A DNA stretch of 64,000 nucleotides, from positions 24,109,614-24,173,613 of the forward strand of contig OX388321.1 of NCBI GenBank assembly GCA_947579605.1. The letters are read 5' to 3'. Each line of letters begins with the position of its first letter. Positions within the stretch are counted from its first letter, which is position 1. The stretch is from Athripsodes cinereus. Taxonomy: Eukaryota; Arthropoda; Insecta; Trichoptera; Leptoceridae. Under the pieces are notes generated by a model. It was not told the DNA's origin. It saw nothing but the letters and a program-made list of their open reading frames with translations, and made no database searches. A program made the position numbers and the translations under genes. Shown piece after piece: positions 41,788 through 51,895 of the stretch.

Positions 41788-42003
41788 TTTATTCTACTAT
41801 TTGCGAACTCTGGTGAGTGTGGAGGTGTTCAAGACGAGGTTAAAAACCCTATTGTTCAGGAGGTGTTATGATTCTTGAATGGGCCCATTCTTGAGTGGTT
41901 TTTCCACAAAACGGCGCATCATAAATAAGTTGTCTAGTTATTATTATTATTATTATTGATTTATTCGACGAGAGAGACGTCTTTCGTCACATTAAGACAT
42001 TGT
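41788..42003. mobile_element. Foldback copy split by a LINE tail
   Basis: GTGTTTTATTCTACTATTT at 41788 and TTCGACGAGAGAGACGTCTT at 41966 are the two parts of a foldback copy, by comparison with 39822. The DNA between them (about 41808-41957) is a LINE C-terminus, so the LINE inserted into the foldback. Confidence 0.6.
41808..41957 (+). mobile_element. CR1/Jockey-like LINE C-terminus, (TTA)n tail
   Basis: The frame VSVEVFKTRLKTLLFRRCYD ends at about 41878. CCACAAAACGGCGCATCATA and (TTA)n follow, as in the copy ending at 41092. Confidence 0.8.
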
Positions 42004-42585
42004 CAAGGTGATTTTGAAAATACAACAATATTCGTGTATATTATAAAAACAATGTTTACAATAACAATGTTGTCTCCAGGCATCTATGTCCTGAGTATTC
42101 TGCAACCAGTCACTAGCGATTTAATATTAGGTTACTTCAAATACACAATGAACTATAAATAATTATTATTGTATCTCAATTTTGATAGTTTTTAAGTAGC
42201 TACACATATTATTATAAATAGGCATAGTATTGCGATACGGCATACAACATACGGCGTTCTCTCACTACGTAGGTACCCACTACACACATTCATAACCCGC
42301 CTCAACGCTGCATACCCTTATAAGGCTGGTGTATCTCGCAATACGATTTATATATAAAGTTTAACACTATTAAAATATTCTACATAATAAATGTACTTGC
42401 AATTGTTTATAATAATATGTAGTTATACTATAACAGTACGTCGTCTTATTAAACAAGACAACCGATACCAACCAAAAATCACGTATATATTTAAATGTTA
42501 AAAATTTAAACGATTTTAGGTAGACCTGGGTTAGTTGGAAGACATTGCAATCTAACGAAAAATATGTCATTTGTGCATTGAATTG
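42004..42585. other. AT-rich sequence, no recognised element
   Basis: I see nothing I can assign in this stretch. Confidence 0.3.
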
Positions 42586-42587
42586 TA

Positions 42588-42815
42588 TATTCTTCTTGTT
42601 CTATCAGTACTGCTTCAGGTCCCCCCACGTTGGCGATGAATCTGGAGAATGCTTCTCTGTCCCGTACTGTGTGGACCAGCTCTCCCATCTGTGTTATTCC
42701 GGTCCATTGCCGTATATTACGCAGCCATGACATCAGCCTCTTTCTTACTCCACGACGTCTTGCCCTCTAGTATCAACTGCAGAAGCTGATTTATATCGCT
42801 TCGCAGGATTGAATT
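42588..42815 (-). mobile_element. LINE family B C-terminus, (AAG)n tail, minus copy
   Basis: The minus frame reads MSWLRNIRQWTGITQMGELV, HTVRDREAFSRFIANVGGP and then tail sequence. It matches the family B copies at 46852 and 50012. The tail is complementary to TTCTTCTTGTTC. Confidence 0.85.
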
Positions 42816-42943
42816 GCATGACTGATAATTTTATGATACCTACTTTGTAATGATTGGTGTTAAAACCATTGGACAGTAAATAACAAAGAATAAAATAAAA
42901 AGGCCTCTGAACAAGTTAAATTTTGGTATTTGCATTAGATTTA

Positions 42944-43030
42944 AGATTTAAAATGTGTTTTTTTAGCACCTGCCCTTTACAGAACACTTGATAATTTATT
43001 AACTGAAAGGAGTCGGGAAATCCTTGGAAT
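42944..43030 (+). mobile_element. TSR repeat, 3' part of the + strand form
   Basis: CACCTGCCCTTTACAGAACA followed by CTTGATAATTTATTAACTGA matches the distal third of the family. Confidence 0.6.
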
Positions 43031-43094
43031 AATACTATTTTTTTTATTAGACATACATGTGTAAATTTGAATATGGATGAAAAATGAGGAAAGT

Positions 43095-43495
43095 GATTAA
43101 ATGCTGTGGAGATGCGATCACTGAGAAATATGGTTGGTAAAACGTTGCGTGATAGAGTGAGGAATTAGAGTGTATTAGAGGAGTGCTGTGGATAGAATGC
43201 GTGTAAATAAGCCACGATATTTGGACATAAGGAGCGAACGTATGATGAAAGGATGACAATAAAGTATATACTTATCTGAAAGAAGGGGTGTGGGGAAGCG
43301 CGGGCATCTGAGAACCACGTGGCTTGATCACGAGGATCAAATCCAAAGGACGGCCTTGTGTTAAGCAAGATAAATCGACGTGCGTGTATGAATATAGAAG
43401 AAGCGAAAGAAGTATGTTAGGATAGATCTATATGGCGTTTCGTCCTCTCCACCTACCCCACTTATGATATGGCGTGAGGGTATAGTATAATATAG
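43095..43495 (+). mobile_element. LINE family A 3' portion, frameshifted
   Basis: Blocks NAVEMRSLRN-like, LSERRGVGKRGHLRTTWLD-like and RSIWRFVLSTYPTYDMA-like occur in three frames. Part of the RVNKLRWFGH region is shortened. The end is CCTACCCCACTTATGATATG, then GTGAGGGTATAGTATAATAT. Confidence 0.85.
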
Positions 43496-43499
43496 CATA

Positions 43500-43795
43500 T
43501 TGGTAGTAATTTGTAAACAGTAGCTTTCCACAATAAACATATCGTGCTACTGATTTCGTATTAATGTTTTCTCCCGCAAGAACACACAATGGACAACATT
43601 AAATCTTCCATGATTGAATGTATGTAATTAAGAACTTGTCCATAAAATTTAATTTATTCTGTCTTGTCTATTATTAGGCATGTTAAAGTTCTCTCTACCT
43701 TTAGCTTTGTTTACATTCTACTTATTAAGTAGGTTCTACAAAGTTTGTATTCTGGTGTAGTGTAGTCAGTCTTTCGCTGCGTATTTAAAACTCAA
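43500..43795. other. AT-rich sequence, no recognised element
   Basis: I see nothing I can assign in this stretch. Confidence 0.3.
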
Positions 43796-43799
43796 TGAA

Positions 43800-43975
43800 A
43801 CACATGGAAATGGTGGAGGTCGACCAAGAGACACCTATATGGACCAACTGAAGAAGGACATGAACTGTGGCACATATTATGTAGAATTAAAGAGACTAGC
43901 TGAAATAAGGGAGGAATAGAGAAGAAAATGTAAACTCATTGCAGACCAACTCAGTGGTTTGTAACTCTCTATATA
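43800..43975 (+). mobile_element. LINE family E 3' end
   Basis: The frame GGRPRDTYMDQLKKDMNCGT continues with YYVELKRLAEIREE and then a stop. This is the + strand version of the decayed copies at 14050 and 27662. Confidence 0.85.
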
Positions 43976-44004
43976 ACGAAACACAGGGGCACATTATATA
44001 TTCG

Positions 44005-44172
44005 TACATACCATCAATGAATTACCCACTAGTGGGGTAGCAAACTTACTTACTCTACAGTAATAAATATGCAGATTGTCCTCTCCGTAGCGTAAAAAAA
44101 CAATACTTTCAAGATGAGTGGCATGTCTCATCGCTGAATTGTGAATGGTAATTGTCCTCACTCCACAAGGTA
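44005..44172 (+). mobile_element. TSR repeat, 5' half of the + strand form
   Basis: CCATCAATGAATTACCCACT, GTGGGGTAGCAAACTTACTT, CAGATTGTCCTCTCCGTAGC and GATGAGTGGCATGTCTCATC occur in order. Confidence 0.7.
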
Positions 44173-44329
44173 GAAATTTGAAATTTAAAAATTAATAAAA
44201 GGTAAAATATTTCTTGGAGTTCCCAGTATAGAATATGTGTTCCACTATTTTAAGTATCCTTTAAAAAGCAGCTGATTTTCGTAAAATATCACACGTAACC
44301 TTTTTTAACTTTTTCAATTGAGCGATAAG

Positions 44330-44432
44330 GATAGCCAATGCTGAATGTTTTATTTTTATTAGCATGAAGAGCACAATCTGGATGTTAATTGCATGCAGTT
44401 AGTCTACTGGCTACCTTTCTTGCAGCAGATAG
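44330..44432 (-). mobile_element. TSR repeat, minus fragment
   Basis: GCTGAATGTTTTATTTTTAT, AGCACAATCTGGATG and GCATGCAGTTAGTCTACTGG lie directly upstream of the Jockey-like LINE. The LINE probably inserted into or next to this copy. Confidence 0.65.
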
Positions 44433-44436
44433 ATGA

Positions 44437-45234
44437 GTAGTCATTTCTTTCTGCAATATTCCACATAATAACCTCAGTGAATGGTGTATAGCCAATGGAC
44501 TACATTTGAATGTGCAGAAGTGTCAGATCATATCTTTCTACAAGTCAAAATCTTCGCTTGAATTTCTCTACAACTTGAATGATTGCCCATTAGAGCGAGT
44601 TACGACCATTAGAGACTTGGGTGTAATATTTGAAAGAGAATTAACATTTGTGCCACATATTGAATATATTACAGAAAAAGCTGTTAGATTATTGGGCTTT
44701 GTTTTGAGACAGGCCAAAGATTTTCACACAATAGAATCTGTTAAAATTCTTTATGTATCCTTGGTGAGAACCCATCTGGAATACGTGTCTCCGGTATGGT
44801 CTCCATACTACGCTGTTCATTCGAACAGCATAGAGAGAGTTCAGCATAAGTTTTTGAGATTCGTTAATTTTAAATTGAAGATACCCATAATCGAAATTAA
44901 CTACAGCGATTTAATAATTAAACTAAATTTACATACGTTATCTGATAGAAGATTAACTGCAGACCTAATACTTCTGTACAAAATCGTCAATAATCATTAC
45001 AATAGCTCGGAATTGATAGAACTCATTAATTTTCACATTCCAACCAGAAATACTAGACAAAACTATTCATTCCACTGCGATAAAGTCAAAACCAATTATC
45101 TTCACAATACACCTATCAGAAGGATTCACAGACTGGGAAATGAATATGGGTTCTTGGCTGATATTTTTGCCGATTCCATAACTACTTATAAAAAATCATT
45201 GACGAGCCATTTTAAGAATTCAAATCATTCATAA
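44437..45234 (+). CDS. Jockey-like reverse transcriptase C-terminal fragment, about 265 codons
   Basis: The frame is open from 44437 to a TAA at 45232 and begins inside the original protein. WCIANGLHLNVQKCQIISF is the conserved W-x-x-x-N-x-L-x-L-N-x-x-K-C segment after the palm. DCPLERVTTIRDLGVIFERE gives the RDLGV block. VRLLGFVLRQAKDF, YVSLVRTHLEYVSPVWSPYY and IERVQHKFLRFVNFKL give the thumb. The YADD catalytic motif is missing. The remaining frame is intact, so the copy is fairly young. It continues into a tandem-repeat 3'UTR. Confidence 0.88.
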   Translation, partial: VVISFCNIPHNNLSEWCIANGLHLNVQKCQIISFYKSKSSLEFLYNLNDCPLERVTTIRDLGVIFERELTFVPHIEYITEKAVRLLGFVLRQAKDFHTIESVKILYVSLVRTHLEYVSPVWSPYYAVHSNSIERVQHKFLRFVNFKLKIPIIEINYSDLIIKLNLHTLSDRRLTADLILLYKIVNNHYNSSELIELINFHIPTRNTRQNYSFHCDKVKTNYLHNTPIRRIHRLGNEYGFLADIFADSITTYKKSLTSHFKNSNHS

Positions 45235-45985
45235 TGTCCAGTTTTTTTTCTTTTTTGGGGTTTATTTGAAGTTTATTTAAAGTACTGGTATATTGTGTTT
45301 GAATTTATTGAAATGTTTATTGTTGCTATACATAAAATTTGTTTCTAATGCCAAAGTCTTTACGATTTGTGATTACAGCTAAGGTCTTTATGATTTAATT
45401 TTATTATTTTGAGTTTATCGTAATTAAAAATGCAAATATAATGTGGTCTATACTCTGTGTTTGTATATGTTTGATGTTTATTGTTCCTATATATAGAATT
45501 TGTTTCTGATGCCAAAGTGATTTAAATTTTATTATTTTGAGTTAAGCGTAATAAATAATGCAAATATAATGTGGTCTATACTTTGTGTTTATATTTGTTT
45601 AAATGTTTATTGTTCCTATACATAGAATTTGTTTCTGATGCTAAAGTGGTTTAAATTTTATTATTTTGAGTTAGCGCAATTAATAATGCAAATATAATAG
45701 GGTATATATTTAGTGTTTGTATTTATTTAAATATTTATTTTTCCTATACAAAGAATTTGTTTCAGATGCTAAAGTAATTTAAATTTTATTAATTTGAGTT
45801 TAGCGTTATTAATAATGCAAATATAATATGGTATATATTTTGTGTTTGTATTTATTCAAATGTTTGATATTGTTCTTATTCATAAAATTTGTTTTATCAC
45901 GCTATGTATAATTATGTTTAATTTTGTAAAAGGCGTAAGCCGTTTATTTGTTAAAATAAATAAAATAAATAAATAAATAAAATAT
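45235..45985 (+). mobile_element. 3' untranslated region of the Jockey-like LINE
   Basis: It comprises a T-rich start, a tandem array (45316-45861), then GTAAAAGGCGTAAGCCGTTT, a short GGC/GCC hairpin, and a tail of AAATAAATAAATAAATAAAA. The terminal hairpin plus A-rich tail is the expected reverse-transcription start region. Confidence 0.85.
45316..45861 (+). repeat. Tandem array of about 129-bp units in LINE 3'UTR
   Basis: Four units start GTTTATTGTTNCTATACATA-like at 45316, 45477, 45606 and 45734, with a partial fifth at 45862. The first unit carries a roughly 30-bp extra segment. Conserved blocks are GAATTTGTTTCTGATGC and AATGCAAATATAAT. Units 2-4 differ at a modest number of positions. 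Confidence 0.88.
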
Positions 45986-46838
45986 TGCATTGTTGTGACT
46001 GTGAGTGCAGATCAAGGACATCAACATCAACGAAGTTATTAGTTGATTTTAAACTTGTGTCTGTATGAAGGAAAACAAGTGAGAGTCACAGACAGTTATG
46101 TTGTTAAATGACAGTTTGTTGTTAGTAGGTACTTGGCTGTTGTGTGATTCCTAATCCGTTTACAATTTACATAGAATGCCCATTTTACTGTCGTCACTCA
46201 ATACAACGTACAAAACTATAAGGTATCGTAAAATATTATGTTTGTACCACAGCATTGGCTTTCACAATACCAACATATTCCCATAAACCAAGACTGAATA
46301 CTTAAATTTTTATGTAAATAATATTGCTGTTGCCTCGTTGTATCCATAATGTTGCCAGTTTAGATTGTGTGTATCTACATCATGTTTTTGAGTGATAAAT
46401 GTGAGAAGAATATTATTATTAGGTAGGTACTAATTTTGTTTGATAATGTGCAAAATTCCTTTATTTATTTATACATTCTTTACTGTATATTGATTGCTAA
46501 CAATTTTACATTGAAATATATAAGTAATTTGATTCTTTGCGATTTTTTGGTACGGTTGACAATAAATTGTGCAAATTTAACACATTAATCTATTATACAA
46601 TGCTAAGAAATGACAATTTCACCTTTTATGGAAGTAACTCAGCTGGGACTTATATAACCCACAACACATGTAGGTATATCGCGAGGTATGCTTTTTCCAA
46701 TTAAGCTAACAGCCCCAGAGCCATACCGAAAGCTCAAAAATCTTATAAATCCCATAAACGTCCTCATAATTATGTAATCTCAAACATTTGTTAATTATAA
46801 AAATATTTATCTCAATGAATTTGATTCAAGTAGTGATA
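45986..46838. other. AT-rich sequence, no recognised element
   Basis: I see nothing I can assign in this stretch. Confidence 0.3.
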
Positions 46839-46851
46839 TGAACATTGAACT

Positions 46852-47261
46852 TCTTCTTCTTCAAGTGCCTTGTCGGGTCCCCCCAACGTTGGCGATCACC
46901 TCGGCGAACTTGTCCCTGTCCTGCGCTGCTCGGAACAGCTCTTCCACACTTCGGATGCCGGTCGACTCCCTTATGTTTCGCAGCCAGGACATCTGTCTCC
47001 TACCGGGACCTCGGCGTCCCTCAATTTTCCCCTTCAATATCAGTTGAAGAAGGTGGTATTTTTCTCCACGCAGAACATGACCCAGATGTGAAACCTTCCG
47101 AACCTTGATGATTGATAACAGCTCCCTGTCAACTCTAGCTCGCCTCAGGACTTCGGTATTGGTAACCATGTCGGTCCAGGGAATTCTGAGCATACGGCGA
47201 TGGAGCCACATTTCAAATGCTTCCAGTCTGTTCATTGTATTGACTTTTAAGGTCCATGTCC
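46852..47261 (-). mobile_element. LINE family B insertion with 11-bp target duplication
   Basis: AACATTGAACT lies at 46841-46851 and again at 47262-47272. The + strand begins TTCTTCTTCTTC, an (AAG)n tail on the element's strand. The minus frame (from about 47258) reads TLKVNTMNRLEAFEMWLHRR, RIPWTDMVTNTEVLRRA, VSHLGHVLRGEKYHLLQLIL, GKIEGRRGPGRRQMSWLRNI and then FAEVIANVGG. It is intact from truncation point to end. EAFEMWxYRRMLRIxW followed by LGHxxRGxxY...EGKIEGRRGxGR is the RTE-like C-terminus. Confidence 0.93.
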
Positions 47262-47289
47262 AACATTGAACTAATCAACACAAAAAAGA

Positions 47290-47498
47290 ACACTTGTATG
47301 ACTTGTATTATATGACGTATTAATGATATTATGATTGGAGAGAGGCCCACCTCACCTGGCTATCTCAAGACTCCTATTTATCCGGACATTCAAACCAAAA
47401 TTGTCTTTACGGGAGGACTGTTGGGCAGGCTTGAAAAGCCAGCCAGCCAAATTAATCTCTCTTCTATGTCCTTTCTTGGAATAATAATGATAATAGGT
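47290..47498. other. Unassigned sequence
   Basis: 47330-47480 is less AT-rich than its surroundings and may be repeat-derived, but I recognise no family. Confidence 0.3.
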
Positions 47499-47499
47499 A

Positions 47500-47650
47500 T
47501 CATTGAGACCTCGTGAAAACAGAAGAAGTAGAGGAACTTCCTACATGATAGTCTGACGACTTTAAAAGAATCGCTGGAGAATTCCAAAGGCAGATATGGG
47601 GGGTGCTTATGTTCAGCAATGGACAGAAATACCTGTATTAGCAATTAAAA
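47500..47650 (+). mobile_element. LINE C-terminal remnant
   Basis: RIPKADMGGAYVQQWTEIPV in one frame resembles the SLEEAYVQQWT ending of LINE polymerases, as in the family D end AYIQQW. It is heavily decayed. Confidence 0.45.
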
Positions 47651-47654
47651 GATA

Positions 47655-48385
47655 GTATTTCACTGCTTTCCCCTGATATTTACACAAATTAAATAAATTT
47701 TAATTAAAATTGTTGACACTCGTTCAATAAACGTCATAACAAGCATTCCTAAGGGAGGCATTAAGTGATAATATGCTTGGTGTGGACTGTGGTACCTATA
47801 GTGACATTCGCTTTAAATATAACCTAACGTATTACATTGACATAGACAAATATTTACATAGATGATACAGCTAATTAACATTCAACTGATGCTAATGCAC
47901 ATGTCAACAATACGTTAGAACAAAATGTATGTACACGTTCCCTACTGAACAACGCACCTGTTTTATAGTTGATTTCATGTTTATTTTGTTTCATATAATA
48001 GTGAACTTAGGACTTCCACCATACTCAAATAATAAATCCTAAATAATCCTAGAGACGCCATTTTAAACATCTCTCTCTATCTATCTCTCCAGTTATTTTC
48101 CGGGTAGCCCCTCCGGAAGATAGAAGTGTACCGCATTGTAAATTTAAACGAAGTACAGCCTGCTTGATTTAATCAGTCGAAAGTCATATATATATTTTTT
48201 AAGCGAAGATGGAATATTAATCTTAAATAAGAGTCCTTGGACTCCTGAAATATCCAGGTAAAGAGGTTATTTCAACATGTACACGTCATCTTCAATAAAA
48301 TCCAGCTCCATTTAAATATATTGTCCGATAAATTTTCGATTAATGTTGTCACCTGAGTAATTTATTATCGGATTTATGATCGGAT
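47655..48385. other. AT-rich sequence, no recognised element
   Basis: I see nothing I can assign in this stretch. Confidence 0.3.
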
Positions 48386-48387
48386 CA

Positions 48388-48420
48388 ATTGAAACAAACG
48401 TTTCGTTCTACTATAGATTT
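48388..48420. mobile_element. Foldback element end
   Basis: CAATTGAAACAAACGTTTCG followed by TTCTACTATAGATTT matches the outer end of the foldback family at 8425 and 56436. Confidence 0.5.
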
Positions 48421-48935
48421 GAGAACCCAAAGTATTCAGTAACTCTGAATGCTCATTTCAGTGTTTTTTGCAACATATAATTAGAGTTTTCAGTCGCTTG
48501 TTTCAACACTATCCATATACAATAACTTCATTTAATAAATAAGAAAAACCTAATGTATATTTTTGTAGTATTAATGTGATATGATGGTCCCACGCTGATA
48601 TTGTGGTATCGTAATATTATGTATTGGATGTTAAATGTCTGTTTTATGTATGTATGTAGTTAACTGGGACGAATGTAGGTGGATATATTATTATTTATAC
48701 TTACTGTGTATATTTATTTTCTATAGTATATTCCAACAATCAACAGCCCACTACTTTGCTAATGACTGAGGCGCTTTCTATAACACAATACTAGACAGAG
48801 CAATCGAAAACGAATTATTGCATATCATCTGAATTCATTCATTAATAGAACTTGCGCCAGTTTTAATAGGAGTTGTAGAAACAATCCGTGCCTGAATCTA
48901 TTCGCCAAAAGCTTTAGTAAATTTATAAATAATAC
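48421..48935. other. AT-rich sequence, no recognised element
   Basis: I see nothing I can assign in this stretch. Confidence 0.3.
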
Positions 48936-48937
48936 TA

Positions 48938-49108
48938 TACTCTCACGCCGTGTCCCAAGTGGGATAGACATAGAGAATAGAATGCCTAATAGATCTATCC
49001 GTACACACTTCTTTCGCTTCCTCCACATTCATACAATTTCTCATGCACGCACGTCGGATCCTCTTACTCCACACGGCCGTCCTTGAGAATTTGATTCAAA
49101 TTTTATAA
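48938..49108 (-). mobile_element. LINE family A 3' end, minus copy
   Basis: ATACTATACTCTCACGCCGT, GTCCCAAGTGGGATAGACAT and CTTCTTTCGCTTCCTCCACA are the complement of the family A terminus. The CCCAAGTGGG hairpin is perfect here. Confidence 0.85.
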
Positions 49109-49109
49109 A

Positions 49110-49770
49110 TACTTAATCTGGTGCAATAACGTTATTATGGAATAAAGATTATTCCAGAATAACGTTATTCTGGAATAAAGATTATTTCAACAACGAGCAC
49201 CATGCACCAAAAATGGGTTCGTGAAAAAGTTTAAAGATGAGCTGGTATCGTCAGAAGACGTTCTATAGTGGATCTTGAGGACCCAAAAACAAAGGTTCAA
49301 ACACGAAGAATTAGAAGACAATAAAACGACATTATTTGCAATTTAGATCTTGAAAAAGGTAGGTACTAAGTATGTATAATAAAGTGCAAAAAAATAACAT
49401 ATGGTTAAAACACAGTTATATTCTATGACATCAGCTCAACAGTATTAAATAGTACCTACTTGTAGAAATCCACTTTGATAGTACCTACCTATGTATTGTA
49501 TAGAGAACTTCCAGTTTAATATATGTTGTTTCATACGGATAATAGACCTGCCTTGCTGTAATGGATATTATGATATTTCAACAAGACCTTGGTCCGCCCA
49601 CGCCTAGCATTTCATTCATAAACACCTCCGCCTTCTTAACATCGACTGGCGAAGTAAGGTGGACGGACCTATTCATTTATCAGAGAGATAAAATACCTAT
49701 ACATACATATGTAATATATTGTGCATGTATTATTTGTATTATAATTTGCGATGGACTCACTAATAGATAT
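49110..49770. other. AT-rich sequence, unassigned
   Basis: A short direct duplication, AACGTTATTCTGGAATAAAG or near, occurs at 49128-49185. Nothing else can be assigned. Confidence 0.35.
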
Positions 49771-49774
49771 AAAA

Positions 49775-50011
49775 TAATTTATACATACATACATACCATC
49801 ACGCCGCTTCCCTCGCGGGGTAGGCAGAAAGGATCGAGCGCCACTTCATTCTATCCTTGCATACATCTTTCGCTTCCGTCACTGTCATACAATTCCTCAT
49901 GCATGCTCTCCTGTTCAATGTGCTCAACACGTGACCTTCCTGTAGGATTTGATTTAAATGATCTTGCCATTTAATCCTAGGACGTCCACGTATCCGAACA
50001 CCATTCCTCTC
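49775..50011 (-). mobile_element. LINE family A with (GTAT)n tail, 3' part of an interrupted copy
   Basis: The + strand starts ATACATACATACATACCATC, then ACGCCGCTTCCCTCGCGGGG. The coding sense gives GRPRIKWQDHLNQILQEGHV, NRRACMRN and KWRSILSAYP. The copy is interrupted at 50012 by a family B element and resumes at 50409. Confidence 0.9.
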
Positions 50012-50408
50012 TTCTTCTTCTTCTTGTGCCGCTCCTATCGGAGGTTGGCGACCATCTCTTGATACTCTTCACGATCCTGGGTCAGTCTGATGAAGGTTGC
50101 TGCATCCGGTATTCCAAACCACTGCCGAAGATTCTTGAGCCATGATGTTCTTTTGCGCCCCAAACCCCGTCTGCCCTCTATCTTACCCTCTACTATAAGC
50201 TGCAGAAGGGCATATTTTTCTCCACGGAATATGTGACCAAAGTATGCGGCCTTTCGTCTTTTGACAGTGGTTAGTAGCTCTCTATCTTTTTGCATTATAT
50301 TTAGAACTGTTTCGTTGGACACTCGATCAGTCCATGAGATACGCAGCATTCTTCTGTACAACCACATTTCAAATGCCTCAATTTTATTTATCATGGAGAT
50401 TTATTTAT
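50012..50408 (-). mobile_element. LINE family B inserted into family A, 14-bp target duplication
   Basis: ACACCATTCCTCTC is present at 49998-50011 and 50409-50422. The inserted DNA begins TTCTTCTTCTTCTTG on the + strand, the (AAG)n tail on its own strand. The minus frame reads KIEAFEMWLYRRMLRISWTD, AAYFGHIFRGEKYALLQLIV, EGKIEGRRGLGRKRTSWLKN and MVANLR with no interruption. The duplicated 14 bp lies in coding sequence of the host LINE. Confidence 0.95.
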
Positions 50409-50422
50409 ACACCATTCCTCTC

Positions 50423-50690
50423 AGCCAAATATATCTTCTTAGTCATTCTGTCCTCATTCATTCTTTCCACGTGCCCAAACCATATCGCTTTCACACTTCC
50501 CATCTCTCGTGAACAATCTACCTAAGTACACACATTTGTCAATTTGCTCTAACACTTCGTTGTCAATCATTACCAGGCATACTGTTCTCTCACTTCCTCT
50601 TTCAAACACCATGATTTTTGTCTTTTTTGCATTCATTCTCAATCCATTAAATATCAACACCTACATTCATTTCTTTCAACGGACGAATAC
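50423..50690 (-). mobile_element. LINE family A, 5' continuation of the interrupted copy
   Basis: The minus sense reads GLRMNAKKTKIMVFERGSER, LEQIDKCVYLGRLFTRDGK and, next to the insertion, RMTKKIYLAERN. The downstream GVRIRGRPR is on the other side of the inserted element. About 75 residues between GRLFTRDGK and the RMTKK region are deleted. Confidence 0.9.
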
Positions 50691-50801
50691 AATAATCAAT
50701 ATAGGTTAAAAAGCCATGGCGTATAATTGTCTGTAAATCTAAAAAAAATCACATGTGTAATTTTTTACAAATTCGATATTAATACCAAATTATTCGGCTC
50801 T

Positions 50802-50902
50802 GGTCGATTAGTGGTATCGTGTTACTTGAGATAGGAAAGTGTGGAAAGTTTTGAAGAGGCCTTTAGCCAGCAGTGGGGAGAAGAGGGCTAGCAGTAAGTA
50901 AG
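50802..50902 (+). mobile_element. LINE family D, very short insertion with 11-bp target duplication
   Basis: TATTCGGCTCT flanks both ends (50791-50801 and 50903-50913). The 101-bp insert corresponds to the last part of the copy ending at 58330: GTGGTATCGTGTTACTTGAG, GTTTTGAAGAGGCC, CAGCAGTGG and GGCTAGCAGTAAGTAAG. Extreme 5' truncation with a (TAAG)n tail shows target-primed reverse transcription. Confidence 0.93.
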
Positions 50903-50914
50903 TATTCGGCTCTT

Positions 50915-51650
50915 CGAGTCGCATCTACCGATGACATAACCTATATGCCGAGATGTCCGCGAAAATAGTTATTGAGAGAAATTAAATAGCTTGCTGCTTT
51001 TTCTTGGATTAATTCTTGAAAAGTCACATGTAGGTACTTTAAAATAATTTTGTGAAATATTTCGAACCGTGCGTAGACATTCGATACACTATAGAATTAT
51101 TTCATAAACACCTTCCACGTAACGAATTAGACACATAGAAAATATCAACCAGCAAAACAGTTTATTTTTATCTCCTGTAAAAATTTGAGAAATGCACAAA
51201 GGAAGTTTCATTAATCCACCGATAAAATATATGTACTTAAACCTACATAAGGCTTTGCTGGCAGAATAATGACATTTGCATGTAATAAATACTTTATACT
51301 TCAGTGCAATATTCCATTCCTTAGTTAATTGTCATTTATTGTTTGCTGTACAATATTTGAGTGCCTTTTACGTGCCAAAACACCTCAAGGACACCATGCA
51401 ATTTATTAATTCTAGGACATTCTATCCAAATATAAAATCAATAAATTCGATTAAGTGAGAATTTAGGATGCATATTGGTATGCACGTCAGAAGTTACACG
51501 TATTAAATTTAGCAAGTCAAATTAAATATTTCAAATACAATATGTCGAGAATGTAAAACATAATTGAATTGGTATTAATATTATAACATTGTTTAATTAG
51601 AAAATATATAATGTTACTTAATACAATGTTTATGCCGTGGAGCACCCGGT
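50915..51650. other. AT-rich sequence, no recognised element
   Basis: I see nothing I can assign in this stretch. Confidence 0.3.
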
Positions 51651-51654
51651 AAAT

Positions 51655-51895
51655 AATTGGTCTCCCACTCTTTTCCGTAAGTTTTCGAGTGTCCTGTGAA
51701 AGGCAGGTGTTCGAAAAAATAAAGATATTTTACAACTTAAATTCAGCGATGAGTTTTTCCACCCGTCCAGAATGTCTTAATTTTTTTATTGGCACAGAGA
51801 AGACAGCCTGCATGTTTATTGCATGCAGGCTGTTCTGCTGGCTACCCCACTTGTGGGATATGCCGTGATGGTATAGTAGTAGTAGTTAATACAAT
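51655..51895 (-). mobile_element. TSR repeat, full-length reference copy
   Basis: From 5' to 3' in its sense orientation, which reads on this + strand text: TTGGTCTCCCACTCTTTTCC, GTTTTCGAGTGTCCTGTGAA, AGGCAGGTGTTCG, TTCAGCGATGAG, GTCCAGAATGTC and GGCACAGAGAAGACAGCC. Then comes a perfect GCCTGCATG-type inverted pair, CTGGCTACCCCACTTGTGGG, ATATGCCGTGATGG and TATAGTAGTAGTAG. The last three blocks are those shared with LINE family A. No Pol III boxes are evident. Strand labels in this family mark copies matching or opposing the 38680 copy. Confidence 0.88.

Noticed and set aside
45316..45861. CRISPR-like array.
   Set aside because: Units are adjacent without spacers, about 129 bp long, and form a LINE 3'UTR in animal DNA.
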